Shown here one piece after another: positions 10,338 through 19,933 of a stretch of 41,131 nt of DNA. Each line of letters begins with the position of its first letter. The stretch's first letter is position 1. The notes beneath the pieces were generated by a model that saw nothing but the letters and a program-made list of their open reading frames with translations, made no database searches and was not told the origin of the DNA. Source of the stretch: Crocinitomicaceae bacterium (GTDB taxonomy: Bacteria; Bacteroidota; Bacteroidia; Flavobacteriales_D; Crocinitomicaceae); assembly GCA_008017065.1 (NCBI GenBank), contig SSGT01000035.1:1-41131 (forward strand), written 5' to 3'. The translations under genes were made by a program, and so were the position numbers.

Positions 10338-10954
10338 AAGTAGGATTGTATTTTGGTACGTTTAATCCAATTCATGTTGGACATTTGGTCATCGCAAATT
10401 ACATGGCTGATTACACCGATTTGGATCAAGTTTGGTTGATGGTTACACCGCAAAATCCATTGAAGGTAAAATCTTCGTTGCTTGCAGACTACCACCGATT
10501 GGCATTGGTCAAAGTGGCGATTGACGACAACGACAATTTACGTGCTAGCGATATCGAATTTAAACTTCCAAAACCCAGTTATACAGCTACAACCTTGGCT
10601 TTTTTGAAAGAGAAATATCCGAACAACGAATTTTCATTGATTATGGGTGAAGACAATTTGCGAACGTTTCACAAATGGTACAACCATGAATCGATTATCA
10701 AGAATCATAAGTTTTATGTGTATCCGCGTGTGTTGACGCTTCAAGAAGAGGAAGAAGTACAAGAGATTGGAAATCGCCACGAAAATTTATTCAAAGATCA
10801 TCCCAATGTGATTTTTTGCAACGATGCACCGGTGATGAAGGTATCATCGAGTTTTGTTCGAAACGCAATCAAGGAGGGAAAAGATGTGCGGTATTTGCTC
10901 ACCGAACCTGTACAACAATACATCGAAGAAATGAACTTTTACAAACAAAAGTAA
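10334..10954 (+). CDS. nadD: Nicotinate-nucleotide adenylyltransferase
   Basis: MKVGLYFGTFNPIHVGHLVIANYM (GTFNPxHxGH) and VSSSFVRNAIKEGKDVRYLL. ATG at 10334 overlaps gmk stop (ATGA). Confidence 0.93.
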   Translation: MKVGLYFGTFNPIHVGHLVIANYMADYTDLDQVWLMVTPQNPLKVKSSLLADYHRLALVKVAIDDNDNLRASDIEFKLPKPSYTATTLAFLKEKYPNNEFSLIMGEDNLRTFHKWYNHESIIKNHKFYVYPRVLTLQEEEEVQEIGNRHENLFKDHPNVIFCNDAPVMKVSSSFVRNAIKEGKDVRYLLTEPVQQYIEEMNFYKQK

Positions 10955-11050
10955 TTCGGCATGAAAGCAATAAATTACCGAGTTATCTGTTAACTTCATT
11001 GATTTAAGAAATAAAAATTAGCATTAAATTCGCACCTGAAATTAAAGGAA

Positions 11051-12046
11051 ATGGAGCAAGAGCATATTGAATTTCAACAGCAAAGACAGAATTTGTTGTT
11101 ATTTGTTTGGAAAAAAAGAAAAATCATTGGAATTGTAACAGCAGCAGCAGCGGTGATTTCTTTGATTATCTCCTTCATGTTGACCCCTTTGTATCTTTCT
11201 ACGGCGATTGTGTTTCCAACCGCAACGAGTACCGTTTCTTTTTCTGAGCAGCGAAACGCAAAGGCATCTTCGATGGATTTTGGGGAAGAAGAGCAATCCG
11301 AACAATTGGTTCAAATCCTACAATCTTCGCGGATTCGTGACATCTTGGTAAAACGGTTTGATTTGTTTAATCACTACGAGATCGAGCCAACAGATCCCAA
11401 CAAATTTTACAAATTAGGAAAAGCATACGAGCAACACATTCAGTTTACCCGTACACGTTACGGTTCAATTCAGATTGATGTGTTGGATAAAGACAAGGAA
11501 TTGGCTGCTGAAATGGCAAATAAAATTGTCGATTTGATTGACACCGTGAAAAATGACATGGTAAAAGAGCGTACGATCCCCGCGTTTGAAATCAACTTGC
11601 GAAAGAAAGAGTTGATTGAAAAAAGTTTGCGAGATATTCGAATGAAATTGGACAGTTTGTCGGCCTTGGGTGTGGTAACGTCAGAAGGTAGAGCAACACT
11701 TTCTGCGGCCTACAATGAAGCGAAAGGCGCAGCAGATCGCGCTTTTTTCAAAGACAAACTTGAAATCAATATGAAACATGGCGCTGAGTTTGATGGATTG
11801 GCCATGTTACGGGACGAAAAGATCGTAAAATTGTCCGAGTTTGAGGTGGCGTTTGAGCAAGCTGAATCGGACGCATATGCTAATTTCAACCATAAATTTG
11901 TGGTGGAACGAGCAGTTGTCGCCGACAAAAAAGAAAAACCCAAAAAAGCCATCATCATTTTGGTTTCGACCATGGCAACATTCATTTTTATGGTATTTGC
12001 CTTGTTGATTCAAGATCGAATTCAAGAATTGAGAAAAATCGCTTAA
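11051..12046 (+). CDS. Wzz-like polysaccharide chain-length determinant / co-polymerase
   Basis: N- and C-terminal TM helices flanking a coiled-coil periplasmic region; LLLFVWKKRKIIGIVTAAAAVISLIISFMLTPLYLSTAIVFP. Confidence 0.75.
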   Translation: MEQEHIEFQQQRQNLLLFVWKKRKIIGIVTAAAAVISLIISFMLTPLYLSTAIVFPTATSTVSFSEQRNAKASSMDFGEEEQSEQLVQILQSSRIRDILVKRFDLFNHYEIEPTDPNKFYKLGKAYEQHIQFTRTRYGSIQIDVLDKDKELAAEMANKIVDLIDTVKNDMVKERTIPAFEINLRKKELIEKSLRDIRMKLDSLSALGVVTSEGRATLSAAYNEAKGAADRAFFKDKLEINMKHGAEFDGLAMLRDEKIVKLSEFEVAFEQAESDAYANFNHKFVVERAVVADKKEKPKKAIIILVSTMATFIFMVFALLIQDRIQELRKIA

Positions 12047-13486
12047 GTGTCTGCCGAACGCACAAATAATTGGATGTTTCTTGTTGGAGCATTTTTCATT
12101 GCTTTACTTTCGTATTTCATCTGGAAAGACCAATTGTATTTTGCGGCCTTGCCTCTTGTTTTACTCGCAATATATGCAGCGATTTTTCATACCCAGTTTA
12201 CGTTTTTACTTTTGTTTTTGTTGACTCCTTTGTCGGTCAATATTGAGGAGTATGTCAATGGCTTTGGATTATTTGTGCCTACCGAGCCGCTTCTCTTTGG
12301 CACAATGATTCTACTGCTGATGCAGCACGTTCGAACCGGCGTTTTCCCAACATACGTATGGAAAAATGAAATAACAATCGCTTTGGGTTTATACTTGTTG
12401 TGGGTGTTTTTTACTTCTGTGACGAGTGCACAGCCGCTTGTTTCGTTTAAATTTTTGTTGGCGCGCTTGTGGTTCATGATTCCGATGATTTTGTATGGAT
12501 CACGGGTCTTCTTTCAGGAAAAAAACATCAAGATAGCACTTTGGTTGTTTACGATCGGAATGGTTATCGTGATGGTGTACACCGTTTTTCTTCATGCAGG
12601 ATACAGTTTTGGAGAAAAGGAAAGTCATTGGGTGATGTGGCCTTTTTTCAAAGATCATACGATCTACGGAGCGATGGTAGCGTTTTTAGTTCCTCTATTG
12701 ATCGGAATTTATTTCTCGAAGAAACACGGTCCGTTGGTTCAGGCGATTTTGTTGGTTTTTATCCTTGTAAATTTTGTTGCGTTGTATTTTTCGTACACAC
12801 GAGCAGCTTGGTTGAGCGTGGTTGCAGCGCTGGGCGTCTGGGGTTTGATTGCTTTCAAAATTAAGTTCTCTTGGGTTGCTAGTGTTGTTGCTGCATTGGG
12901 AGTAATTGTGTTTCTGTCGTGGACCTCTATCGAGCAATCATTGGCGAAAAACAAGTCGGAACATACAACAGAAGATTTTGGAAAGCGACTTCAAAGTGCG
13001 GCGAACGTAACTACGGATGCTTCGAATTTAGAACGAATCAACCGGTGGTCTTGTGCGATTGAAATGTTTAAAGAACGCCCTTTTTTGGGATTCGGACCAG
13101 GAACTTACGCTTTTGAATATGCACGGTTTCAGGAGCCCGAAAACATGACCATCATTTCAACCAATTTTGGTGATGGTGGAAATGCACATAGCGAATATTT
13201 GGGTCCGATGGCGGAAATGGGTGTGTTGGGATTGGTGACTTTCCTGTTGGTTGTTGCCGCTGTTTTTTACAAGGGAATCACGCTTTATATTCAATGGCCC
13301 AAGGAAAACCGTGAAATGAAAGTATTGCTGTTGTCGATGAACCTTGCGTTGGTAACGTATTTTGTTCACGGAGTACTAAACAATTATTTGGATACTGACA
13401 AAGCAGCCATTCCAATTTGGGGAATTTGTGCATGCTTTATTGCATTGGATTTCCGATTAAAATCGGGCCAGGTTCAAAAAGTTTAA
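12047..13486 (+). CDS. O-antigen ligase/polymerase family membrane protein (GTG start)
   Basis: Multi-TM; RPFLGFGPGTYAFEYARFQ and NAHSEYLGPMAEMGVLGL are typical of the Wzy/WaaL C-terminal domain. GTG directly follows the wzz-like stop. Confidence 0.82.
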   Translation: MSAERTNNWMFLVGAFFIALLSYFIWKDQLYFAALPLVLLAIYAAIFHTQFTFLLLFLLTPLSVNIEEYVNGFGLFVPTEPLLFGTMILLLMQHVRTGVFPTYVWKNEITIALGLYLLWVFFTSVTSAQPLVSFKFLLARLWFMIPMILYGSRVFFQEKNIKIALWLFTIGMVIVMVYTVFLHAGYSFGEKESHWVMWPFFKDHTIYGAMVAFLVPLLIGIYFSKKHGPLVQAILLVFILVNFVALYFSYTRAAWLSVVAALGVWGLIAFKIKFSWVASVVAALGVIVFLSWTSIEQSLAKNKSEHTTEDFGKRLQSAANVTTDASNLERINRWSCAIEMFKERPFLGFGPGTYAFEYARFQEPENMTIISTNFGDGGNAHSEYLGPMAEMGVLGLVTFLLVVAAVFYKGITLYIQWPKENREMKVLLLSMNLALVTYFVHGVLNNYLDTDKAAIPIWGICACFIALDFRLKSGQVQKV

Positions 13487-14751
13487 TGCTTCTTCCAAGC
13501 AATTGCCTTCGTCAGGCGTAGATTGTAGCTAACAAAAAATGCTTTGTTATCGAAGGCACTTTCTATGAAGGTGGTTTTTGATCGGTAAATACCGGAAAGA
13601 ATTGCGGAAAGCGCCATTGGGTTTTCCGAATTACCGAACGAAAATGGGAATACAAATCCTCCGTTGAATTTTAATTGATTGTCGATACTTTTTGGGTGAA
13701 ACAACATGTCTATCCCCAGAATAACTCCAACATTATACGTTTGTGCTCGGAGAGGTAAATAGGTCATATCGTATGCGATTCGCAGATAATGAATGTTTGC
13801 ATAGTCGAGCGAATTATACGCGGTAAAAAAACGAGCTTCTTTTTCCTGTGTACTGATACCCGTTTCTTGTCGAATAAACGAAGGATTCAAATCGGCGACG
13901 TTGTTTTTTTGACTAAACGAAAGTCGAAGTCCGTGGATGATCGCACGTTGTTTTTCTGAATTGTGAATTACATGGTTGTATTGATAAAACAATTCCCAGC
14001 CGACGTATTTTCTGGCCGATATGTTTGTGTCTGTTCCGATTTCGGTAGGAAGAAAGTCGTATTTTGATGTCTCAATATTGGCACCTAACGTATTGTATGA
14101 AAATGCGTAGCGGTGAAAATTCAAGTTGGATTGTTTCACCATGAAACTGAAATTTAAAGAATCCAATTGGAGTTGTTTTTTCACCATCAATTCGGATAAT
14201 TTTTCGCTTGTTTCAGATGTTTTTCCAGCTTTTTGAAGTGCTTCGATTGCGGCATTTGTATTTTTTAATTGTTGCTCAATCAAACGTTCACGCTCTATTT
14301 CTTGCTGTGCATAAACAGTAGTTGAAAGGGTGTTTTTGAATTCAATTTTCGTTTTGTTGGCAAAATGCATTTGCAATCCAGCCATCGCTTTGGGGTTAAT
14401 TCCTGCGCCAAGAAAAAGGTTTTTGAATTGATTTTCGTTGGCTACACCGGCATTTCCAGTGAGCATAAATCCGGAGGATTGATTTTGTGCGATCAACCCG
14501 TTGGCAACAAATTGTTGTTTGTCAAAATCGAGCGCAAAAGTGGTAACAGAAGGATTCTCGCCCAAAACACGTCCAAATGTACTTGGAACGAGGTCTTTGT
14601 TTTGGAGCAGTTTGATTGTGTATTGGTGCGGACTGTTCAACGCATTCAACCGCTTGGTTTCACTAGTTGCAGTCGGATTTGTTTCAATTTGAGCAACTAA
14701 AAATGTTGGCAATAGGGCTAAAGCAGAAACAATAGAGGGAATAAATTGCAT
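13483..14751 (-). CDS. Hypothetical exported/outer-membrane protein
   Basis: Signal peptide MQFIPSIVSALALLPTFLVAQ; beta-rich C-terminal half. Stop shares TTAA with the convergent gene's stop. Confidence 0.6.
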   Translation of the reverse strand: MQFIPSIVSALALLPTFLVAQIETNPTATSETKRLNALNSPHQYTIKLLQNKDLVPSTFGRVLGENPSVTTFALDFDKQQFVANGLIAQNQSSGFMLTGNAGVANENQFKNLFLGAGINPKAMAGLQMHFANKTKIEFKNTLSTTVYAQQEIERERLIEQQLKNTNAAIEALQKAGKTSETSEKLSELMVKKQLQLDSLNFSFMVKQSNLNFHRYAFSYNTLGANIETSKYDFLPTEIGTDTNISARKYVGWELFYQYNHVIHNSEKQRAIIHGLRLSFSQKNNVADLNPSFIRQETGISTQEKEARFFTAYNSLDYANIHYLRIAYDMTYLPLRAQTYNVGVILGIDMLFHPKSIDNQLKFNGGFVFPFSFGNSENPMALSAILSGIYRSKTTFIESAFDNKAFFVSYNLRLTKAIAWKKH

Positions 14752-14778
14752 AAATAATGGGGTTAAAATAAAGGGAAG

Positions 14779-15654
14779 TTAGAGTTGGCCGTCCGAATGA
14801 TAGATTCCATTTTTGAAAACTTTCACTTTCAGCAGGATTCCGTCGCGGTCGTATACATATACTTTTCCGTTGTGTAATCTTCCATCTTTGAAATCACCGT
14901 CTTGCCAAATTTCATCGTCAGAATTGTACACTTTGTTGTACCCATTCGGTTGAAATTTTCCGCCTTTTACAATTGGTTTCGCAATTTTTGGCGCTTGTTC
15001 CGCAGATGCAGCAGGTGGCGTTACAACCACTTTTGGACTCGACATCTCTTTTATTTCACTGCTTTTCAAAGAGCCATCGGCGTTGTAAACAATAATTTCT
15101 TTCACGTCACCATTTTCGTAATAGCGGGTTGCTTTTCCGGAAACGGTACCATTTTCAGCGGCGTATTCAAATTCGACCTGTCCGTTGGGATAGAAGAAGC
15201 GCACTTTTCCTTGTTCCTTTCCTTGATTGTTGTAATTTGCTTCGTAGCTCAACACGCCGTTTGAATGATATCTTTTGAGCGAATCGGCATATTCTCCCGC
15301 ATTGAAAGTACCTTCTTCTTTGATTTTGCCGTTCATGTGGTACTTTACATACTTGCCATTCGGACGGTTATTCACGTATTCGCCTTTGAGTTTGGGTGTT
15401 ACTCCGTCGTTGTGATACATGATCCAAAGTCCTTCTCTTCGGTCGTCTTTGTAGTTTCCTTCTTCGATTTTTCCTTTAGCAGGATATCCTTCCGTGGGGC
15501 GGTCTTTCCCATAGATAACCCAGCGACCTTGTTTTTTCCCATCAGCGCTACGTTGATTGATTTTATCTTTTTGGTCTATTCCCACGCCAGTAAATGCAAA
15601 ATTACTGAAGAGTAAAAATAAACAGCATACTGAAAAAACAAGTTTCCTAAGCAT
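14779..15654 (-). CDS. YwqK/MORN-repeat-variant exported protein
   Basis: Repeated GxWxxYxxDG / GKYVKYHMNGKIKEEGTF / G.VRFFYPNGQVEFEYAAENG motifs. Internal ATG at 15654 gives a signal peptide (MLRKLVFSVCCLFLLFSNFAFT). Confidence 0.78.
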   Translation of the reverse strand: MLRKLVFSVCCLFLLFSNFAFTGVGIDQKDKINQRSADGKKQGRWVIYGKDRPTEGYPAKGKIEEGNYKDDRREGLWIMYHNDGVTPKLKGEYVNNRPNGKYVKYHMNGKIKEEGTFNAGEYADSLKRYHSNGVLSYEANYNNQGKEQGKVRFFYPNGQVEFEYAAENGTVSGKATRYYENGDVKEIIVYNADGSLKSSEIKEMSSPKVVVTPPAASAEQAPKIAKPIVKGGKFQPNGYNKVYNSDDEIWQDGDFKDGRLHNGKVYVYDRDGILLKVKVFKNGIYHSDGQL

Positions 15655-15759
15655 TAATCTCGTAGTTAATAGCCTTGAAGATAGAAATAAAATTCGTTGA
15701 TGCACATGGAAAATAAAAAAAATCGTTTTCAAAATCGTTCAAAAAGTGCTATCTACAAT

Positions 15760-16713
15760 TCAATCAGTCAGTTTTGAAATATCTACATTATCAAGCATGA
15801 CCTTCACCATCCGTTGCAAATCGTAGTTAGCTTTCCAACCCCAATCCGCTGTTGCTGACTTATCGTCTATTGAGTTGGGCCAACTATCCGCAATTGCCTG
15901 ACGAAAATCAGGTGCATACGACATCTCGAATTCAGGCATTTCTTGCTGAATAGCTTGGGCAAGTTCGGCAGGGGTAAAGCTTATTCCCGCCAAATTATAA
16001 CTTGAGCGGATGTGGATATTTTCACTCGGTGCTTCCATCAATTCAATTGTAGCACGGATTGCGTCTTCCATATACATCATCGGTAAAGCCGTTTCTTCTG
16101 ATAAGAAAGAAGTATACTTGCCTGATTTTTTTGCATTGTAAAAAATGTCCACCGCATAATCGGTTGTGCCTCCGCCGGGTAAACTCGTATAGGAGATCAG
16201 CCCGGGATAACGAATACTGCGGACATCAACGCCAAATTTGTTGTGGTAATATTCACACCATCGCTCACCTGCTTGTTTTGAAATCCCATAAACGGTCGTT
16301 GGCTCCATGATGGTATATTGTGGTGTCATGTCGCGCGGAGTCGTCGGTCCAAAAACGGCGATTGAACTTGGCCAAAAGATTTTTTGAATGTGTCCTTCTT
16401 TTGCTAAATCTAAAATGGTAAACAGCGCTTCCATGTTTAATTTCCAGGCAAAATCAGGATTTTTTTCAGCCGTAGCAGAAAGGAGTGCAGCCAATAAATA
16501 GACTTCATTTATTTGGTTGTCAATAATATATTCTCTCACTTTCTCCTTGTCTAAGGCATCTAGTTGCACGTAAGGTCCATCTTCCAAAAGGGGTATTGCT
16601 TCAGGTTTCACATCTGCTGCAACGACTTGACTTTTTCCAAAACGGGTTCGAAGCGCCAATACAAGCTCGCTTCCAATCTGTCCGCAAGCACCGATAACAA
16701 GTATTTTTTTCAT
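15760..16713 (-). CDS. NAD-dependent epimerase/dehydratase, SDR-type L-threonine 3-dehydrogenase-like
   Basis: Rossmann motif ILVIGACGQIGSEL; FWPSSIAVFGP; YGISKQAGERWCEYY (YxxxK); RYPGLISYTSLPGGGTTDYAV. Confidence 0.82.
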   Translation of the reverse strand: MKKILVIGACGQIGSELVLALRTRFGKSQVVAADVKPEAIPLLEDGPYVQLDALDKEKVREYIIDNQINEVYLLAALLSATAEKNPDFAWKLNMEALFTILDLAKEGHIQKIFWPSSIAVFGPTTPRDMTPQYTIMEPTTVYGISKQAGERWCEYYHNKFGVDVRSIRYPGLISYTSLPGGGTTDYAVDIFYNAKKSGKYTSFLSEETALPMMYMEDAIRATIELMEAPSENIHIRSSYNLAGISFTPAELAQAIQQEMPEFEMSYAPDFRQAIADSWPNSIDDKSATADWGWKANYDLQRMVKVMLDNVDISKLTD

Positions 16714-16985
16714 TTTTTTCGATTGTGCCACAAATTTAAAGGAATCCTTGATTTGAGCGTATATTTAGAAAGAATCTAACAAATTAAATTTGTTTTGAAT
16801 CAATTCAAATTTTAACTTTGTCTAAAAGCACTCCGATGATGTGGAATGGGTTATTGAGTTATTTAAAGTTTTTAATCAAAAGAAATCCCGAGTGATTTTT
16901 GTTTCTCAACGAGATAGTTATTTATCGAGCCCTATCGTGAAGGCGAGCGCGGCTCGTTATTGAAAATTTTAAAATCTTAGTATTT

Positions 16986-18146
16986 ATGCCATTTTATCAT
17001 AAACTTGGTCAGATTCCGACCAAAAGACACATTACATTTGAAAAAAAATCCGGAGGTTATTACTACGAGCAGTTGTTTGGAACGGAAGGTTTCAGCGGTT
17101 TTTCCTCGTTGCTGTATCACGTGCATCGCCCAACGCAAATTAAGTCGATCGCTGAACCAATCGATTTAACGCCAAAAGCAGCGATCAACAAAAATATCAA
17201 GTCGCACATGCTACGCGGTTTTGATGTTGCGCCGAAAGATGATTTCCTGGAAAGTAGAGTGACGGTGTTGTTTAACAACGATTTGAATATTGTATGTGCT
17301 GCGCCGCGCAAATCCTTGACGAGCTACTTTTACAAAAATGCCGATGCCGACGAAGTCATTTTTATCCACAAAGGAAGCGGAAAGCTGCGCACCTTGGTTG
17401 GAAACATTCCTTTTTCGTACGGCGATTATTTGGTCATTCCTCGGGGAATAATTTACCAAATTGAGTTTGATTCGGAAGACAACCGTTTGTTCATCGTGGA
17501 GTCGTTTAGTCCGGTCGTGACACCGAAGCGATACCGCAATGATTTTGGACAATTGTTGGAACATTCTCCTTTTTGCGAGCGCGATTTTAGAGGACCATCG
17601 GAGTTGGAAACGCACGATGAGAAGGGAGATTTTGTTGTGAAATTGAAAAAAGAAAATCAATTGCACGAGATTGTTTACGCAACGCATCCTTTTGATGTTG
17701 TTGGTTGGGATGGATACAACTATCCATACGCTTTTTCCATTCATAATTTTGAACCAATTACGGGTCGTGTGCATTTGCCACCGCCGATTCACCAAACGTT
17801 TGAAGCACACAATTATGTAATCTGTTCGTTTGTGCCGCGTTTGTACGATTATCATCCACAAGCAATTCCAGCGCCCTACAACCACAGCAACATCGACTCA
17901 GATGAAGTATTGTACTATGTAGACGGAGATTTTATGAGTAGAAATCACGTTGAAAAAGGATACATTTCGCTGCATCCAGGCGGAATTCCTCACGGACCAC
18001 ATCCTGGTGCTATGGAGCGGAGTATCGGTCAAAAAGAAACCGGAGAGTTGGCTGTCATGGTGGATACCTTCAAACCACTGAAGGTGACGCAAGCAGCATT
18101 AGACATTTCGGATGCGGATTACTACAAATCCTGGTTGGAAGCCTAA
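16986..18146 (+). CDS. hmgA: Homogentisate 1,2-dioxygenase
   Basis: MPFYHKLGQIPTKRHITFEK; VGWDGYNYPYAFSIHNFEPITGRVHLPPPIHQTFEA; SLHPGGIPHGPHPGAMERSIG. Confidence 0.93.
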   Translation: MPFYHKLGQIPTKRHITFEKKSGGYYYEQLFGTEGFSGFSSLLYHVHRPTQIKSIAEPIDLTPKAAINKNIKSHMLRGFDVAPKDDFLESRVTVLFNNDLNIVCAAPRKSLTSYFYKNADADEVIFIHKGSGKLRTLVGNIPFSYGDYLVIPRGIIYQIEFDSEDNRLFIVESFSPVVTPKRYRNDFGQLLEHSPFCERDFRGPSELETHDEKGDFVVKLKKENQLHEIVYATHPFDVVGWDGYNYPYAFSIHNFEPITGRVHLPPPIHQTFEAHNYVICSFVPRLYDYHPQAIPAPYNHSNIDSDEVLYYVDGDFMSRNHVEKGYISLHPGGIPHGPHPGAMERSIGQKETGELAVMVDTFKPLKVTQAALDISDADYYKSWLEA

Positions 18147-18211
18147 TTTGAAACAAAAAAATTAATTTTAGTCACAAAGCTCTTTCCTAGAAAGAGAAAA
18201 TAATATTGAAT

Positions 18212-19372
18212 ATGAGCAAAGAATTAAAAAACGTAGAATACGGTTTAGAAAAAATTTTTGAGGGTGCCCAAGACTTTTTGCCACTGTTGGGTACAGATTA
18301 CGTAGAGTTTTATGTAGGAAACGCCAAACAAGCGGCGCATTTCTACAAAACAGCTTTTGGTTTTCAATCGCACGCGTATGCTGGATTAGAAACAGGTTTG
18401 AAAGACCGTGCTTCGTATGTATTGAAACAAGATAAGATTCGCTTGGTTTTAACAACTGCGTTGAACAGTGAATCACCAATTGGAGAGCACGTTAAAAAAC
18501 ACGGAGATGGCGTTAAAATCGTAGCGTTGTGGGTGGACGACGCTCGCTCTGCGTATGCAGAAACAATGAAACGAGGAGCGGTTTCTTTCATGGAGCCAAC
18601 CGTTGAGACGGATGAATTCGGAGAAGTAGTTCGAGCGGGAATTTATACTTACGGTGAAACGGTGCACATGTTTGTAGAGCGTAAAAATTACACGGGTGAA
18701 TTTTTGCCAGGTTACAAAAAATGGGAATCAGACTATAATCCAGCTCCAGTAGGGTTAAAATTCATCGATCACATGGTTGGAAATGTGGGCTGGAATGAAA
18801 TGAATACGTGGGTAAAGTGGTACGAAGATGTCATGGGATTTGTTAATTTCTTGTCGTTTGACGACAAACAAATCACAACGGAATACTCGGCGTTGATGTC
18901 GAAGGTAATGTCGAACGGCAATGGACGAATCAAATTTCCGATCAACGAACCTGCCGAAGGGAAAAAGCGTTCACAAATTGAAGAATATTTAGATTTTTAC
19001 GAAAGTCCGGGAGTACAACACATTGCCGTTGCAACTGATGATATCATCACAACCGTAGCCGATATGCGTTCGCGTGGAGTTGAATTTTTGAGTACACCAC
19101 CACAAGCATACTACGATGCAATTCCAGAGCGTTTGAAAGAGCACATGTCAAAATTCAAGGAAGACATCAATGAATTGCAAAAATTAGGTATCATGATCGA
19201 TGCGGATGAAGAAGGGTATTTGCTGCAGATTTTTACCAAACCGGTTGAAGACCGTCCGACTTTGTTTTTCGAAATCATTCAACGAATGGGTGCGCGTGGT
19301 TTTGGTGCTGGAAACTTCAAGGCGTTGTTTGAATCAATTGAGCGGGAACAAGAAAAAAGAGGTACTTTATAA
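18212..19372 (+). CDS. hppD: 4-hydroxyphenylpyruvate dioxygenase
   Basis: DYVEFYVGNAKQAAHFYKTAFGF; FIDHMVGNVGWNEMNTWVKWYEDVMGF; VQHIAVATDDI; TLFFEIIQRMGARGFGAGNFKALFE. ATG at 18212. Confidence 0.95.
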   Translation: MSKELKNVEYGLEKIFEGAQDFLPLLGTDYVEFYVGNAKQAAHFYKTAFGFQSHAYAGLETGLKDRASYVLKQDKIRLVLTTALNSESPIGEHVKKHGDGVKIVALWVDDARSAYAETMKRGAVSFMEPTVETDEFGEVVRAGIYTYGETVHMFVERKNYTGEFLPGYKKWESDYNPAPVGLKFIDHMVGNVGWNEMNTWVKWYEDVMGFVNFLSFDDKQITTEYSALMSKVMSNGNGRIKFPINEPAEGKKRSQIEEYLDFYESPGVQHIAVATDDIITTVADMRSRGVEFLSTPPQAYYDAIPERLKEHMSKFKEDINELQKLGIMIDADEEGYLLQIFTKPVEDRPTLFFEIIQRMGARGFGAGNFKALFESIEREQEKRGTL

Positions 19373-19386
19373 TTGAATTACGATAC

Positions 19387-19440
19387 AAGGTACGAAGTTG
19401 CAAGTCGCTCGTGTTGATTTGCTAACTTCGTACCTTTTTT
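19387..19440 (+). terminator. Intrinsic terminator / long hairpin downstream of hppD
   Basis: Arms aaggtacgaagtt (19387-19399) and aacttcgtacctt (19424-19436), perfect 13 bp, extendable with gcaa/ttgc across a 1-nt bulge; followed by T run. Confidence 0.75.
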
Positions 19441-19460
19441 AATGCGTATATTTTTTTGCC

Positions 19461-19931
19461 ATGAAATACAGATTGCTCACAAACGAAGAATTGGAATTGC
19501 TCGAAAATGATTTGAAACAGTTTTTAGTAGTTAACCACGTCTACAAAGAAGAATGGGAAGAAATCAACAAAAGCAATCCAAAATTGGCAACTGAATTGGT
19601 TGAATTGTTTAGCGACCACGTATTGCAAATCGTATACGAAAAAGTAAAGTTTTTGGAGCACCGAAGCGTTGATAGTTGTTTTGTGTTTCAATGCCATCCT
19701 GAAAAATTAGAATTAATTGCGATTCAAAAGAAGAACGCGGATTCAACCGTCGATTTGTCTACACCCGAGTCGATCCACGATGCGCTGACGAACTTCCCGA
19801 AGGAATTGACTTTTTTCAGAACAGAAAAACCGTATGCAGATCCGCGTGAACTTGAAATCCACAAGATGTTGGAGCAAGGGTGTGTCAATTCAACTGCTGC
19901 TTTTTGGGACGCATTGGTTCAAGTATTGTAG
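19461..19931 (+). CDS. DUF6495-like small conserved protein
   Basis: 156-aa ORF; pattern MKYRLLT.EEL..LE.....FL.. / FSDHVLQIVYEKVKFLEHRS / LELIAI. recalled as similar to a Flavobacteriia DUF6495 family; not searched. Confidence 0.6.
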   Translation: MKYRLLTNEELELLENDLKQFLVVNHVYKEEWEEINKSNPKLATELVELFSDHVLQIVYEKVKFLEHRSVDSCFVFQCHPEKLELIAIQKKNADSTVDLSTPESIHDALTNFPKELTFFRTEKPYADPRELEIHKMLEQGCVNSTAAFWDALVQVL

Positions 19932-19933
19932 TG

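Noticed and set aside
14779-15654. Toxin-antitoxin system
   Set aside because: YwqK/MORN proteins are often labelled antitoxin, but no toxin-like gene is adjacent and the protein has a signal peptide.
17211-17885. 224-aa minus-strand ORF
   Set aside because: Antisense shadow of hmgA; no protein-like motifs.
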